The notes: generated from the sequence alone by a model not told the origin. A DNA stretch of 64,000 bases from Polynucleobacter sinensis (GCF_001595985.1 NZ_LOJJ01000002.1:186001-250000); one strand, 5' to 3'; shown: positions 46,004 through 56,217, counted from the first letter of the stretch. Numbers and translations are program-made.

Positions 46004-46618
46004 TTACTTCTGGGTTTCTAGCATCCGCGCAACATAACGCGCGATTAAATCCACTTCGAGATTAACCGCATCACCCTGTATCAACTTGCCTAATGTCGTG
46101 TTCTCCAGTGTATGGGGAATGATGTTGATATCTACCAAGCAGGTATCTTGTGTATCTTGCGTTTTGTTTACCGTAAGAGAAACGCCATTAACAACTATCG
46201 ATCCCTTGTAAGCCAAAAATGGTGCGAGCTCTTTTGGAGCCTCAATCTGCAATAGCCATGAACCGTAAGGATCTTGGGCAACAGCAGCGAATTTAGCAAC
46301 CTTACCAACACCGTCCACATGGCCGCTGACTAAATGACCGCCGAGACGATCATTAAGGCGCAAGGCTTTTTCTAGATTGACGGGACCGACCTTATCCAAA
46401 CCTACGGTCTTATTCAGAGACTCGCGGGAGATATCCAGCGCAAAGGTGCTATCCGTTAATTCTGTTGCAGTCATGCAAGCACCCTGAATGGCAATACTGT
46501 CACCCAAAGCGACGTCATCAAGGTACGCAGCGGGAACTTGAACAACTAAATGCAAGCCATCACCTTTTGCTTGAGCACTCTGAATTTGACCAACAGCTGT
46601 AATGATTCCAGTAAACAT
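46004..46618 (-). CDS. ribE: Riboflavin synthase alpha subunit
   Basis: A 204-residue enzyme built of two lumazine-binding barrels: MFTGIITAVGQIQSAQAKGD with GDSIAIQGACMTATEL, and LGGHLVSGHVDGVGKVA with GSIVVNGVSLTVNK. It dismutates two lumazines to riboflavin. It follows ribD by 39 bp in one operon. Confidence 0.95.
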   Translation of the reverse strand: MFTGIITAVGQIQSAQAKGDGLHLVVQVPAAYLDDVALGDSIAIQGACMTATELTDSTFALDISRESLNKTVGLDKVGPVNLEKALRLNDRLGGHLVSGHVDGVGKVAKFAAVAQDPYGSWLLQIEAPKELAPFLAYKGSIVVNGVSLTVNKTQDTQDTCLVDINIIPHTLENTTLGKLIQGDAVNLEVDLIARYVARMLETQK

Positions 46619-46657
46619 AATCTGACTTTAGTTTGTATTAGTTCAATAAAAAATTGT

Positions 46658-47770
46658 TTAAGGCTTGAGCAGGCGTAAACGCAGATCAGAACCAAATGCA
46701 CACTGATCTATGATTTGCCAATCTTGTCGTTGCTTGAGCTCTGACAGTGGCGACGTATTAGCCATACCCATCCCCTCACCCATGAAGAATGGGGCATAGT
46801 AAAGCAACAACTCGTCTACACAATCTTCTCGCAATAGAGAGCCATTTAATTTAAAGCCCGCTTCAATATGAATTTCATTCATATGACGTTCTTGCGCTAA
46901 ATATGCAAATAGCTTCGGTAAATCTACCTTGCCATGCGCATTAGCCATGGCAATTACCTCAACCCCCTGCGCTTGTAATGCTTTTGCCTTTTCTTGAGCC
47001 TGAGGTAAATCTAGTGAAGCGCATATCAAGATCACACCAGACTCTGCAGCATCTAAGACCTTTGCATTGAGCGGTGTTTCTAATTTGGAATCAACAATCA
47101 CTTTCCAGGGCTGACGCTCAGTCTCGACATCCCTCACATTTAAGGTAGGGTCATCCTCTTTTACCGTTCCAACACCAGTCAAAATCGCACAGGCCTGCGC
47201 ACGCCAATGATGCCCATCAGCTCTCGATAGTGCATTGGTAATCCACTGACTTTGCCCATTTGGCAACGCTGTTTTACCGTCTAAGCTGGCGGCGATTTTC
47301 ATTCGCACCCAGGGCAAGCCTCTAGTCATGCGTGAGATAAAGCCTCGATTTAAAGCGTGAGCTTCTTGCTCCAATAGACCACAACGAACATCAATACCCG
47401 CTGCCTTTAATCGCTCCAAGCCTTTGCCGCCCACTAAGGGGTTGGGATCTGACATGGCCACAATAACCTTTGCAGGCTGAGCGGCAATCAAGGCATCTAC
47501 ACAGGGCGGTGTTCTGCCAGTGTGATTACACGGCTCAAGCGTGACATACACCGTGGATCCGCGTGGATCAAAACCTTGGGCCTTTACATTGGCCAAAGCC
47601 TGCACTTCGGCATGAGGGCCGCCCACCTTCTGCGTATGACCAACGCCAATGACTTGATCTTGTTTGACAATGACGCAACCCACCCTAGGGTTGGGGTTGG
47701 ATAAATAGAGAGATTTTTGAGCTTCGGCCAAAGCCTGGCTCATGAACTGGTGGTCGACTGCGCTGTACAT
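46658..47770 (-). CDS. ribD: Bifunctional riboflavin deaminase/reductase RibD
   Basis: About 370 residues from the ATG at 47770, which gives the usual MYSAVDHQFMSQALAEA beginning; a TTG at 47806 would overlap the pilin gene's end region. The deaminase zinc site is HAEVQAL with EPCNHTGRTPPC, and the NADPH reductase half begins near MKIAASLDGKTALPNGQSQW. It performs two consecutive steps of riboflavin synthesis. Directly preceded by a minor pilin gene on the same strand. Confidence 0.95.
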   Translation of the reverse strand: MYSAVDHQFMSQALAEAQKSLYLSNPNPRVGCVIVKQDQVIGVGHTQKVGGPHAEVQALANVKAQGFDPRGSTVYVTLEPCNHTGRTPPCVDALIAAQPAKVIVAMSDPNPLVGGKGLERLKAAGIDVRCGLLEQEAHALNRGFISRMTRGLPWVRMKIAASLDGKTALPNGQSQWITNALSRADGHHWRAQACAILTGVGTVKEDDPTLNVRDVETERQPWKVIVDSKLETPLNAKVLDAAESGVILICASLDLPQAQEKAKALQAQGVEVIAMANAHGKVDLPKLFAYLAQERHMNEIHIEAGFKLNGSLLREDCVDELLLYYAPFFMGEGMGMANTSPLSELKQRQDWQIIDQCAFGSDLRLRLLKP

Positions 47771-47808
47771 GGGTCTATTAAAACCGATTGTGGGCAAGTC
47801 CGCCAAAT

Positions 47809-48378
47809 TTACCTACATCCCCTTGAATCCTTGCTGGGGTCGCAAATGCGCCATCGACCACCACTACTCAAGATCATCTGCCGCTCCAGACTGGGATCTT
47901 GATCATGTCCCAATATCAAGCGATTTGCCACAAAACCACCTTGACCCGATTTAGCGGCGCCGGCCGCATTAAAGGTAATGCCCCGCCTAGAGGAATGGGG
48001 GTCAATAAACTGCTTTCCACCACCCTTAAAGTAAATTGGATCTATTGCTCCTTGAGAAAACCAATGGCGCTCGGTACAAAAATGCTTTTGTAAGGATGGC
48101 TTGCAAACGCTTTTTACCAGCCAGCCCTCTTCCCAAAGATTTCCATGCACGGGGACAATTTGCACGCTTTCTCCCAACGTCAATGCTTGGCCCCTGGCAA
48201 ATTGGGCATGAGCGACAAATCGTCTAGCAATAGTGTCGATTTCACGAACGGCGATTTGATGATGCAATAGCGGCATGGTGAAGACTGCCATCATGGCAAC
48301 TAATAACACTACTGCCATGAGCTCAAGCAAGCTGGCGCCCTGCTCCTGACTCCAGTATTTAAGCAATCGATCACTCAA
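47809..48378 (-). CDS. FimT/GspH-type minor pilin
   Basis: A 189-residue prepilin-like protein. QGASLLELMAVVLLVAMMAV has the prepilin cleavage pattern with Gly(-1) and Glu(+5) followed by a hydrophobic helix. The start appears to be TTG at 48378, overlapping the previous stop (TTTGAGTGATC). The C-terminal domain contains RGITFNAAGAAKSGQGGF, typical of FimT/GspH. It would prime or decorate type IV pili used for twitching or DNA uptake. Confidence 0.7.
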   Translation of the reverse strand: MSDRLLKYWSQEQGASLLELMAVVLLVAMMAVFTMPLLHHQIAVREIDTIARRFVAHAQFARGQALTLGESVQIVPVHGNLWEEGWLVKSVCKPSLQKHFCTERHWFSQGAIDPIYFKGGGKQFIDPHSSRRGITFNAAGAAKSGQGGFVANRLILGHDQDPSLERQMILSSGGRWRICDPSKDSRGCR

Positions 48379-48700
48379 ATTGTTGACGCCAATTCAAACG
48401 ACTGACCTGATTAGTATTTTCATCCAAATGAACCAAAATTTCTAAATGGGGCTTTTCAATACTAGAGATCAACCAAAGATGTTTACCTACTGACCGAATA
48501 TGACAAGCAGAATTTTCAAGTAGAGCAATTTGAGATAAGTGTTGCTCACACTGTAAGAGCGCCTTTTCAGATGCGATGAATCTTTTGCCAGACTCCACCA
48601 CAGAATTTGTGCCAATGATTTCAATTGCACTCAAGCGTTCTAAGCAGGCCACCAAGGAAGAGAATAAGACCAAAAGCGATAAGACCCAGGCAATGATCAT
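48371..48700 (-). CDS. PilX-position hypothetical membrane-anchored protein
   Basis: A 109-residue protein with an N-terminal hydrophobic helix (IIAWVLSLLVLFSSLVACLE) but no Gly-cleavage leader. A periplasmic part of about 85 residues has two cysteines (C51, C67) that could pair. It overlaps the PilW-like gene by one base and the FimT-like gene by 8 bp. Its place between PilW and FimT is where PilX normally lies, so a PilX-like minor pilin component is likely, though sequence similarity is weak. Confidence 0.5.
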   Translation of the reverse strand: MIIAWVLSLLVLFSSLVACLERLSAIEIIGTNSVVESGKRFIASEKALLQCEQHLSQIALLENSACHIRSVGKHLWLISSIEKPHLEILVHLDENTNQVSRLNWRQQFE

Positions 48701-49323
48701 CAGAGATTGCGGGCAAAAAAAGTACGCTCAAACTGACGATGAATCAGACCCCCATCGGTCATTTCTAAAATTACCTTGAAGACCTGATGGGCACTGCTCC
48801 CTTGCCGCTCAATCAATAGTCGATGCACGCCATTCATGAGGGTTGTATTTTGCAATCGACCCTGACGGTCTAATGATTGGCAAATCAAGGATCCGCCGTT
48901 GACACGTATCCCTTTTGGCGCCATGGCTTGACGCTCCACCACAAATCCTTGATGTGCCAAATGATTTCTAGTGCGATCGCCTGACAGTACATTACCGATG
49001 CAATCAAAATCAATTCCTTGAGACAGCTCATGCTGAACCATCAAGGAATCTGAGCGTTGATAGCCCACACTTTTATGAATCTGAATCAATTCACGCTGAC
49101 GAACCTGATTCCGAGTGGGATGTTGAAAGGATTCCGCGCGACGATAGCCTGCCATCCGAATGGATCTGCCGATTAACTCCAAGGCCCGATCCGCATCTTG
49201 AGTCAAGAGCTGTACCTTCTCGTATTCCATTTGTTTAGCAATGAGCTCACCACTATTTTTTAACAATGGTGCGACCAGAATCAGGGACATGGCCATGCCG
49301 ACGAGACACTCGAGTAGACTCAT
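48700..49323 (-). CDS. PilW-like minor pilin, leader separated by a stop codon
   Basis: A 207-residue frame opening MSLLECLVGMAMSLILVAPL, which is exactly the mature N-terminus of a type IV pilin (Glu at +5), followed by DADRALELIGRSIRMAGYR, a PilW hallmark. The leader MIQVQRAR lies in the same frame immediately upstream (ATG at 49350) but ends in TAA (49326-49324) where the -1 glycine should be. So the protein either is made leaderless by restart at ATG 49323 or is inactivated. Confidence 0.65.
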   Translation of the reverse strand: MSLLECLVGMAMSLILVAPLLKNSGELIAKQMEYEKVQLLTQDADRALELIGRSIRMAGYRRAESFQHPTRNQVRQRELIQIHKSVGYQRSDSLMVQHELSQGIDFDCIGNVLSGDRTRNHLAHQGFVVERQAMAPKGIRVNGGSLICQSLDRQGRLQNTTLMNGVHRLLIERQGSSAHQVFKVILEMTDGGLIHRQFERTFFARNL

Positions 49324-49585
49324 TTAGCGAGCTCTTTGGACTTGGATCATTTTGTTTGGCAAATACAGATTGAGCGATTTCATGTTGGTCTAATTCCTGT
49401 TTAATATGAATACGCTTTTCCTGCTCCCGCATAAAACGTAGACCCAATGTTTGATAGGCTTGACCCAAAGCAATCCAGCTACTCGCGATCAAACTCATCA
49501 GAATTAAGACTTCAAGCAAAATAAATCCATTTGCACGCACTTCCAGACTGGGGGCTCTGGTGGATATAGGGCTGAAATGGGGCAT
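49253..49585 (-). CDS. PilV-like minor pilin
   Basis: A 110-residue prepilin. NGFILLEVLILMSLIASSWI gives the Gly/Phe cleavage site with Glu(+5) after a leader of about 19 residues containing two Arg. The rest is short (about 90 residues) and charged. Its 3' 71 bp overlap the PilW-like gene in another frame. First gene of the minor-pilin cluster, 142 bp from the divergent ribBX gene. Confidence 0.6.
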   Translation of the reverse strand: MPHFSPISTRAPSLEVRANGFILLEVLILMSLIASSWIALGQAYQTLGLRFMREQEKRIHIKQELDQHEIAQSVFAKQNDPSPKSSLNESTRVSRRHGHVPDSGRTIVKK

Positions 49586-49727
49586 AAGATATTTTCTTGA
49601 GATCCAGTGTGCAAAAAAACGTCCTAGATCGACATCTCCCGTCAGAAAAGCTTGATATTGACTTAATAAGCGCGTAGTCCTGAGCCCGTAGCCCTAAAAA
49701 CCCCCGCTCAGCTTAAAATAGAGGGCT

Positions 49728-50864
49728 ATGCAAAATAATCTCGCCACTACAGAGGAAATCGTTGCCGAGCTCAAAGCCGGCAAGATGGTTATTCTGGTTG
49801 ATGAAGAAGATCGTGAGAATGAAGGCGATCTCGTACTCGCCGCTGATCACATCACTCCTGAAGCAGTCAATTTCATGGCCAAATATGGTCGTGGACTCAT
49901 TTGTCTCACCCTCACCCGTGAGCGTTGCCAACAACTTAATCTCCCATTGATGGTTAGAGACAATGGCACCTCAATGGGCACCAATTTCACGGTATCGATT
50001 GAAGCTGCGAGTGGTGTTACCACTGGAATTTCTGCAGCTGATCGTGCTCACACCATTAAAACGGCAGTGGCACCCAAAGCTAAACCGAATGACCTCGTTC
50101 AACCTGGGCATATTTTTCCACTCATGGCTCAACCAGGTGGGGTGCTCATCCGCTCTGGCCACACTGAAGCCGGCTGTGACTTAGCGGCGATGGCCGGATG
50201 CTCCCCAACATCAGTCATTTGTGAAATCATGAAAGACGATGGCAGTATGGCGCGTCTCCCAGACTTGCTCGAGTTCGCCAAAACACATCAACTCAAGATT
50301 GGCAGCATTGCCGATCTGATCCAATACCGCAGCCAACACGAGAGTATTGTGGTGCGCGAAGGTGAGCGTGAGTTTGATACGCCTTGGGGTAAATTTCAAG
50401 GCATTATTTATCGAGACACTCCAAGCTCCTGCATTCATATTGCGCTGATTCACGGGAAGCCTTCAGAAGCTGCAGAAACTCTCGTACGCGTCCATGAGCC
50501 TGTGACGGTACTGGACTTTCTAGATGCCCATGTCAGCACCCACTCTTGGCCTTTGGCGCAAGCATTACAAAAGCTGGCTTCTGCCCCTAGTGGTGTGGCT
50601 GTTCTGCTCAATGCTTCCGGGATTGCAGCCCCCAACGACAGTGACTGGCTAGCGCAGTTTCAGAAGCTCAATGGCTCGCAAGAGGTATCTTCGTCAGTGC
50701 CATTAGCGCGCAAAACAGATTTCCGGAGTTACGGAATCGGCGCCCAAATTTTGAAAGATATTGGCGTTGGAAAAATGCGTTTGCTAGCCAACCCGAGTCC
50801 GGTACCAAGTCTATCGGGTTACAAGCTCGAAGTCACTGGCTATACCCCCTTCGAACCCAATTAA
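49728..50864 (+). CDS. ribB: 3,4-dihydroxy-2-butanone 4-phosphate synthase with degenerate GTP cyclohydrolase II domain (RibBX)
   Basis: A 378-residue two-domain protein. Residues 1-200 are a complete DHBP synthase: [46 protein letters not shown] and [16 protein letters not shown]. The C-terminal domain has the fold-size of GTP cyclohydrolase II but lacks the zinc cysteines: where RibA reads VRVHSECLTGD...CDC this protein has [16 protein letters not shown]. It therefore should make only the four-carbon precursor of riboflavin. Proteins of this kind are known as RibBX; the second domain's role is unknown. Confidence 0.9.
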   Translation: MQNNLATTEEIVAELKAGKMVILVDEEDRENEGDLVLAADHITPEAVNFMAKYGRGLICLTLTRERCQQLNLPLMVRDNGTSMGTNFTVSIEAASGVTTGISAADRAHTIKTAVAPKAKPNDLVQPGHIFPLMAQPGGVLIRSGHTEAGCDLAAMAGCSPTSVICEIMKDDGSMARLPDLLEFAKTHQLKIGSIADLIQYRSQHESIVVREGEREFDTPWGKFQGIIYRDTPSSCIHIALIHGKPSEAAETLVRVHEPVTVLDFLDAHVSTHSWPLAQALQKLASAPSGVAVLLNASGIAAPNDSDWLAQFQKLNGSQEVSSSVPLARKTDFRSYGIGAQILKDIGVGKMRLLANPSPVPSLSGYKLEVTGYTPFEPN

Positions 50865-50882
50865 TCGAAATACCAAAACTTT

Positions 50883-51398
50883 ATGAACACATCAAATACT
50901 GAACAAGCCGTTGGCGTTCTAGCCGCTGATTTAAATGGCCAAGACCTGCGTGTTGGCATTGTGCAAGCCCGCTTCAATGAAGAGCACTGTGTCGCCCTTA
51001 CAACCGCTTGTATTGAAGAATTAATTAAGCTTGGTGTAGCGCAATCTGATATCAAACTCGTGACCGTACCAGGAGCGCTAGAGATTCCCTTCGCACTGCA
51101 AAAGCTTGCACAAACTGGCGAGTTTGATGGTTTGGTTGCATTAGGCGCCGTTATTCGTGGAGAGACCTATCACTTTGAACTCGTCTCCAATGAATCCGCT
51201 GCCGGCATCACCCGCATCTCGATTGAGTCAGGTCTACCGATTGCAAACGGTGTACTCACTTGCGATACCGATGAGCAAGCGCAAGTACGCGTTCAAGTCA
51301 AAGGCGCTGACTGCGCTAAAGCCGTAGTTGAAATGGCCAACCTTGCTCTCGCCCTCACTCCCGATATTGATTTTGAAATCAATACCCCACAAGAGTAA
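50883..51398 (+). CDS. ribH: 6,7-dimethyl-8-ribityllumazine synthase
   Basis: A 171-residue enzyme condensing the butanone phosphate with the ribityl pyrimidine. [53 protein letters not shown] (with the catalytic His) and [12 protein letters not shown] are complete. Located 18 bp after ribBX, whose product it uses; nusB follows by 22 bp. Confidence 0.96.
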   Translation: MNTSNTEQAVGVLAADLNGQDLRVGIVQARFNEEHCVALTTACIEELIKLGVAQSDIKLVTVPGALEIPFALQKLAQTGEFDGLVALGAVIRGETYHFELVSNESAAGITRISIESGLPIANGVLTCDTDEQAQVRVQVKGADCAKAVVEMANLALALTPDIDFEINTPQE

Positions 51399-51420
51399 TC
51401 GGCAATATCATTAAGATCAC

Positions 51421-51927
51421 ATGACTAAAAACTCTACAACGCCTTCATCCACTGGAAATACTCCAGTCAATGCCGCCCCAAAGCGCTCACTGACTCCGCG
51501 ACGTCGCGCCCGTGAGTACGCTCTCCAAGGCGTCTATCAAAGCTTAGTCATGCGTCGCGCAGGTAGCCTGCCCAACGCAGCTACAATTGCCAAGCAACTC
51601 GCTGAGGACCCTGGATTTCGTCGTTGCCAGCTCGATCTGTTTCAGGGTATCTTTTCCGGCGTTCTTGAGCGCACCGATGAATTAGAGGGGCTTATTACTC
51701 CAGCCTTAGATCGCCCTATTAATGAGCTCTCTCCAGTGGAGCATGCCGCACTATTGATCGGCACCTATGAGCTAGCTGTTGACCTAGCAGTACCTTATAA
51801 AGTTGCTATCAATGAGGCAGTAGAGCTTGCTAAAACCTTTGGCGGGACAGATGGTCATAAATACGTTAACGGCGTATTGGATCTATTGGCTCAAAAATTA
51901 CGCAGCACAGAGATTCAGGCTAATTAA
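51421..51927 (+). CDS. nusB: Transcription antitermination factor NusB
   Basis: A 168-residue all-helical RNA-binding protein for rRNA antitermination. PRRRAREYALQGVYQSL is the N-terminal arginine-rich signature and PVEHAALLIGTYELA with KVAINEAVELAKTFGGTDGH is the C-terminal one. A 30-residue Thr/Pro-rich extension precedes the core. Placed after ribH as in many proteobacteria. Confidence 0.95.
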   Translation: MTKNSTTPSSTGNTPVNAAPKRSLTPRRRAREYALQGVYQSLVMRRAGSLPNAATIAKQLAEDPGFRRCQLDLFQGIFSGVLERTDELEGLITPALDRPINELSPVEHAALLIGTYELAVDLAVPYKVAINEAVELAKTFGGTDGHKYVNGVLDLLAQKLRSTEIQAN

Positions 51928-51957
51928 ATTAAATCCTGAAAGTGTTCGGCAGTTAAG

Positions 51958-52767
51958 TTACTTTTTCTTGTAAACCAAGTCCCAAACTCCGTGACCCAAT
52001 TTAAGGCCGCGATTCTCGAACTTGGTGATCGGGCGGTAATCTGGCCTTTCCACATAAGCAGGATGCTCGGCACTTAACTGCTGGGCAGTAGGCTTAAATT
52101 CCTTACTAGAATCCCCTTCCTTTGCCACGTCTGCAATAGAAAAGGTTTCAATCTTCGCCAAATGAGTTGAGGTGTTCACCAATGCTGCTTCAGCATTTAA
52201 CACCAAGAGCATTTGTTCAGCATAGTTATGCCAATCCGTTGCCAAATGTAAGTAGGCGCCTGGCTTTAAACGCGATACTAGCAGCTTCACAAAATCAGCC
52301 TGAATCAGTCTACGCTTATGGTGACGTTTTTTATGCCAAGGGTCTGCAAAGTAAATATGGATGCCGTCTAAGGAATCAGGAGGAATCATCTTCTCAAGCA
52401 CCTCAACCGCATCATGACGAATCAAACGCAAATTACGAAGATCATTTTCACCAATGAGTTTAAGTAAAGCACCTACACCGGGAGGATGCACTTCAATTGC
52501 TAAGAAATCATCTTCAGAGCGCAAGGCAGCAATCTTGGCAGTAGTCTCACCCATGCCAAAACCAATCTCTAAAATCTTAGGATGCGATGAGCCACCAAAA
52601 GCCGCAGATAAGTTGAGCTCATGATCCTGAAAAGGAATCAGAAACTGCGGGCCTAGCTCATCGAGCGCGCGCTGCTGACCAGCAGTTGTTCTACCGGCCC
52701 GCAAAACAAAGGAACGAATGCGATCAAAATGAGGCGCAGCCTTGGAATTGGAGTCTACTGGTGTCAA
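51958..52767 (-). CDS. trmB: tRNA (guanine-N7-)-methyltransferase
   Basis: A 269-residue SAM enzyme: [14 protein letters not shown] (SAM motif), VEVH-like [14 protein letters not shown], and the TrmB hallmark [39 protein letters not shown] closes the protein. It makes m7G46 in tRNA. An N-terminal extension of about 50 residues includes the [20 protein letters not shown] block, normal for the family. Confidence 0.95.
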   Translation of the reverse strand: MTPVDSNSKAAPHFDRIRSFVLRAGRTTAGQQRALDELGPQFLIPFQDHELNLSAAFGGSSHPKILEIGFGMGETTAKIAALRSEDDFLAIEVHPPGVGALLKLIGENDLRNLRLIRHDAVEVLEKMIPPDSLDGIHIYFADPWHKKRHHKRRLIQADFVKLLVSRLKPGAYLHLATDWHNYAEQMLLVLNAEAALVNTSTHLAKIETFSIADVAKEGDSSKEFKPTAQQLSAEHPAYVERPDYRPITKFENRGLKLGHGVWDLVYKKK

Positions 52768-52768
52768 T

Positions 52769-53767
52769 TTAATTCAAAGCCTTATTGATATTAACAAGCG
52801 CTTTCTCAAGCTCCCGTTCATAAGTTAATTGATATGCTAATTTTGCTCCATTTACGCCAATTTCCTTAGCCTCATCATCATGGTCTCGCAACCAGTGAAT
52901 CTTTTCAACCAAATCAGACATATCTGATTTAACGGGAACAAAATTTACCCAGGGGATTAATTGATCGTAATACCACTGCCTATAATGACCTGGAGAGGCC
53001 ACCTTTAATACAGCCGATCCAGAAAGCAACTTTTGAAAGAGGGCTGACCAAGCATTTGTATTACCATCAATATCGATGAGATATTTATACCGGTTGCTAG
53101 AGGTAATTGGCACAAAACCTTTCTCGTAACCCATCCCCCTAATCTCCCTTGCATCTTGTTTGGATACTTGCGCAAAGGAGCTTACGCCAACATCAAATAG
53201 ATAGCGGTTGCCAGTTTGATTAGCCAACTCACACAACTGGAGTCTTGGCAAACCTCGCCATGAATCACCCACCCTCATGCCCGTAGTATTTCCACGCCAG
53301 AAGGCAATAGGTGAGCGCATATTCCAAGGCGGAGAATTAACCATAAAATCTAATCGAGTATCTTCGTATCCATGCGCACCCCAAAAATCTGTATCGGGTA
53401 TGAGGATGGAATCGCTTCGATTTGAACAAAGCGCTAAACCAGGCGCTTGGGCTAAATCTCCCAAATTAATCAACACGCTACCTGCACGAAAATATTCCGA
53501 GACATGAAATGCCTTAATCAATGGCAATAACAATATTAATCTAGTTAAGGCAAATTGATACTGCTGTACGGAAATCTGTTGATTAAAAACAAATCCACAT
53601 GATTCTTTGCTCTGTAAAACCCACTCAACCCCCGTAAACGGCGGTTGAAATTCAGACTCTTGAAGAAAAATTTTTAGCGGCTCAGCCACCTCTTCGAGAA
53701 GTTGATTGGCTGCACTCCATTTTTTCTTAAAAATGAGTTTGCTAATTTTTTTTAAATTAACTTGCAA
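52769..53767 (-). CDS. Family 90 glycosyltransferase (LpsA/CAP10-like)
   Basis: A 332-residue protein. [30 protein letters not shown], the [20 protein letters not shown] block and [19 protein letters not shown] are the CAP10/GT90 signatures also found in bacterial LpsA proteins. Known GT90 members include xylosyl- and glucosyltransferases. It is 40 bp downstream of a UDP-xylose synthase gene on the same strand, so a xylosyltransferase role in LPS is an attractive inference. It ends 1 bp before the trmB start. Confidence 0.85.
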   Translation of the reverse strand: MQVNLKKISKLIFKKKWSAANQLLEEVAEPLKIFLQESEFQPPFTGVEWVLQSKESCGFVFNQQISVQQYQFALTRLILLLPLIKAFHVSEYFRAGSVLINLGDLAQAPGLALCSNRSDSILIPDTDFWGAHGYEDTRLDFMVNSPPWNMRSPIAFWRGNTTGMRVGDSWRGLPRLQLCELANQTGNRYLFDVGVSSFAQVSKQDAREIRGMGYEKGFVPITSSNRYKYLIDIDGNTNAWSALFQKLLSGSAVLKVASPGHYRQWYYDQLIPWVNFVPVKSDMSDLVEKIHWLRDHDDEAKEIGVNGAKLAYQLTYERELEKALVNINKALN

Positions 53768-53807
53768 GATAGTGATGTCGTCTAGAGGGAATACTTAGTG
53801 GATGATT

Positions 53808-54743
53808 CTAATTAATCACACCTCTAAAATACGCAATCGTCTCTTTCAGGCCATCCTCAAGTTGTACTTTAGGCTGCCAGCCGAGTTTTGCTTTAGCAAG
53901 CTCTATGTTTGGCTGACGCTGTTTGGGGTCATCGGATGGCAATGGCTGATAGACGATCTTAGATTTGCTTCCTGAGAGTTTGAGGATTGTCTCGGCTAAT
54001 TGCAGCATGGTGAACTCACCAGGATTACCAATATTGACCGGTCCCGTGAAGCCCTCCTCAGAGTTCATCATTTTGACCATGGCGTCAATTAAGTCGTCCA
54101 CATAGCAAAAGCTACGGGTTTGCTGACCATCGCCATAAATGGTGATGTCTTGCCCTTTGAGTGCCTGAACAATGAAGTTACTCACTACTCGACCATCGTT
54201 AGGATGCATACGTGGACCGTAGGTATTAAAAATACGCACCACTTTGATATCTAGGTTGTGCTGACGGTTGTAGTCAAAAAAGAGGGTTTCTGCGCAGCGC
54301 TTACCTTCGTCATAGCAAGAGCGAATCCCAATAGGATTAACTCTTCCCCAGTACTCCTCTGGTTGGGGGTGCACTTCGGGACCACCATACACTTCGCTAG
54401 TCGATGCCTGCAAGATTCTTGCGCGCGTACGCTTAGCCAAACCCAGCATATTGATGGCACCATGCACGCTCGTTTTAGTGGTTTGCACAGGATCATATTG
54501 ATAATGCACAGGAGATGCCGGGCAAGCCAAGTTATAGATTTGATTGGTTTCTACATAGAGCGGGAAAGTCACATCATGACGCATCAGCTCTAATTTGGGA
54601 TTAGGCAGAAGATGCTCCAGATTAGCTTTGGAACCCGTAAAGTAGTTATCCACCACCAAGACATCATTACCCTCTTTAAGCAATTTCTCGGTAAGGTGGG
54701 AGCCCAAGAAACCAGCGCCACCAGTGATGAGGATTTTGTTCAT
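53808..54743 (-). CDS. UDP-glucuronate decarboxylase (UDP-xylose synthase)
   Basis: A 311-residue extended [22 protein letters not shown], the [16 protein letters not shown] loop, [20 protein letters not shown] and the catalytic [11 protein letters not shown] are specific for UXS-type enzymes. It decarboxylates UDP-glucuronate to UDP-xylose. The UDP-glucose dehydrogenase needed upstream is not in the window. The adjacent GT90 gene may use the product. Confidence 0.93.
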   Translation of the reverse strand: MNKILITGGAGFLGSHLTEKLLKEGNDVLVVDNYFTGSKANLEHLLPNPKLELMRHDVTFPLYVETNQIYNLACPASPVHYQYDPVQTTKTSVHGAINMLGLAKRTRARILQASTSEVYGGPEVHPQPEEYWGRVNPIGIRSCYDEGKRCAETLFFDYNRQHNLDIKVVRIFNTYGPRMHPNDGRVVSNFIVQALKGQDITIYGDGQQTRSFCYVDDLIDAMVKMMNSEEGFTGPVNIGNPGEFTMLQLAETILKLSGSKSKIVYQPLPSDDPKQRQPNIELAKAKLGWQPKVQLEDGLKETIAYFRGVIN

Positions 54744-54765
54744 AAGAACTCTTTATAAAAGTAAA

Positions 54766-55224
54766 TTATTTGGAGATAGGGGTGTTCCAGCCAGCTGAGC
54801 GATAGGCATATACCACTTCAGCCAATACGATGGACAGCGAGGTCATAAATGAGACCAAACCAAGCACAAAGGTCCAAATGACATATGTGCCCTGCAAGGA
54901 ACGTATCGCACCAGCCTGGAAGAAAAATAATTCCAGTACGGTTAAAGAAATAAATACTCCACTCAATACATCAAAGAAAATGGCGGCGGTACAAAGACGT
55001 CCACGGGTCTTCGCTTCATTCGCCTCAATCGTCAAATGCGCGATCACAGCGACATCCGTGACTAAGCCCTCTTGAATCTTGTACTGAATGGCGCGCATAC
55101 GATCTACCGAACGCGCTAAACGTGCAGAGATCGCATTAATCAGTGTCGCAACAGCCGTTAATAAAAATACTGGCGCTAGAGCAAGTTGAATATTGTTCGT
55201 AATCGCGTCTATTGATACATCCAT
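54766..55224 (-). CDS. DUF2721 family membrane protein
   Basis: A 152-residue protein with one N-terminal and two C-terminal membrane segments. NNIQLALAPVFLLTAVATLI then NAISARLARSVDRMRAIQY is the conserved start of DUF2721 proteins. No function is known for the family. It lies between uppP and the UDP-xylose synthase gene on the same strand. Confidence 0.8.
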   Translation of the reverse strand: MDVSIDAITNNIQLALAPVFLLTAVATLINAISARLARSVDRMRAIQYKIQEGLVTDVAVIAHLTIEANEAKTRGRLCTAAIFFDVLSGVFISLTVLELFFFQAGAIRSLQGTYVIWTFVLGLVSFMTSLSIVLAEVVYAYRSAGWNTPISK

Positions 55225-55251
55225 ATAAATTTCCGTAATGTGTGTTGATGC

Positions 55252-56097
55252 TTAATGAGACCAAGCCACTAAGCCACTATAAGCGCTCACCAAAACCAAC
55301 AAACCAAAAATGATCCGATACCAAGCAAATGGGATGAAATTATGGCCTGCAACATAATGTATCAACCAGCGGACACAAATAAAAGCGGAGATAAAAGCGG
55401 AGATAAAACCCAGTGCAATCGCCCAAGTAAAGTCACCCGATAAAGAAACAGGGTGCTTCCATAGTTTGAGTAATTCATAAGCGGTGGCACCACCAATCAC
55501 TGGGATTGCCAAAAAGAAAGAAAACTCAGTAGCAACAGCACGTGGCAAGCCAAACAGCATTCCGCCAATAATCGTTGCTCCAGAACGGGATGTTCCTGGT
55601 ATTAAGGCTGCGCATTGAGCCAGCCCCACCTTTAATGCATCCATGTAACTCAGGTCATCGATTGATTGAATGTGATCTTTTGCTAATAGGATTTTCTGTT
55701 GTCGACGTTCTGCCCAGAAAATAATCAATGCGCCCACAATAAATGCACTAGCAACCGGAATGGGGGAAAACAACACCGCCTTGATATGCTTGCCAAAAAT
55801 CAAAGCGAGAGCCATGGCAGGCACCGAAGCAATCAATACATTGATGGCAAACCGGCGAGAAATTGAACTTGTCCGAACAGTGGAAGCCACCTTCCAAAGC
55901 TTTTCACGAAACTCCCAACAAACCGCTAAGATTGCCCCAAACTGAATAATGACTTCAAAGGCCTTACCTCGTTCATCATTAAAATCGAGCAAATCCCCCA
56001 CCAAAATCAGGTGCCCAGTACTGGAGATTGGCAAAAATTCTGTCAAACCCTCCACTACCCCCAGTATTACCGCTTTACCCAGCAAAATTAGATCCAT
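55252..56097 (-). CDS. uppP: Undecaprenyl-diphosphatase UppP (BacA)
   Basis: A 281-residue polytopic enzyme that recycles the lipid carrier for peptidoglycan and polysaccharide export. [20 protein letters not shown] holds the catalytic Glu/Ser cluster and [18 protein letters not shown] the arginine motif. About eight membrane segments. Recycling of undecaprenol supports both glycan blocks in this window. Divergent from the TolC-like gene. Confidence 0.95.
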   Translation of the reverse strand: MDLILLGKAVILGVVEGLTEFLPISSTGHLILVGDLLDFNDERGKAFEVIIQFGAILAVCWEFREKLWKVASTVRTSSISRRFAINVLIASVPAMALALIFGKHIKAVLFSPIPVASAFIVGALIIFWAERRQQKILLAKDHIQSIDDLSYMDALKVGLAQCAALIPGTSRSGATIIGGMLFGLPRAVATEFSFFLAIPVIGGATAYELLKLWKHPVSLSGDFTWAIALGFISAFISAFICVRWLIHYVAGHNFIPFAWYRIIFGLLVLVSAYSGLVAWSH

Positions 56098-56217
56098 AGC
56101 CGCAATTTTATAGATAGATAGCCTGTGCCTAAGGATTTGGCAAAATAAAGGGCAAATTAAGAAATTTGCATCAATAAGCCTTAAACTTCATGGCACATTA
56201 AAAAGTACCTGATTGAG

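Noticed and set aside
49590..49727. Possible FMN riboswitch before ribBX
   Set aside because: The conserved RFN sequence blocks were not found in the 138 bp upstream of the start codon, so no riboswitch is claimed.
56152..56169. Inverted repeat GCAAATT/AATTTGC upstream of the TolC-like gene
   Set aside because: Only 7 bp arms in A+T-rich sequence, without a T run or promoter alignment; too easily expected by chance.
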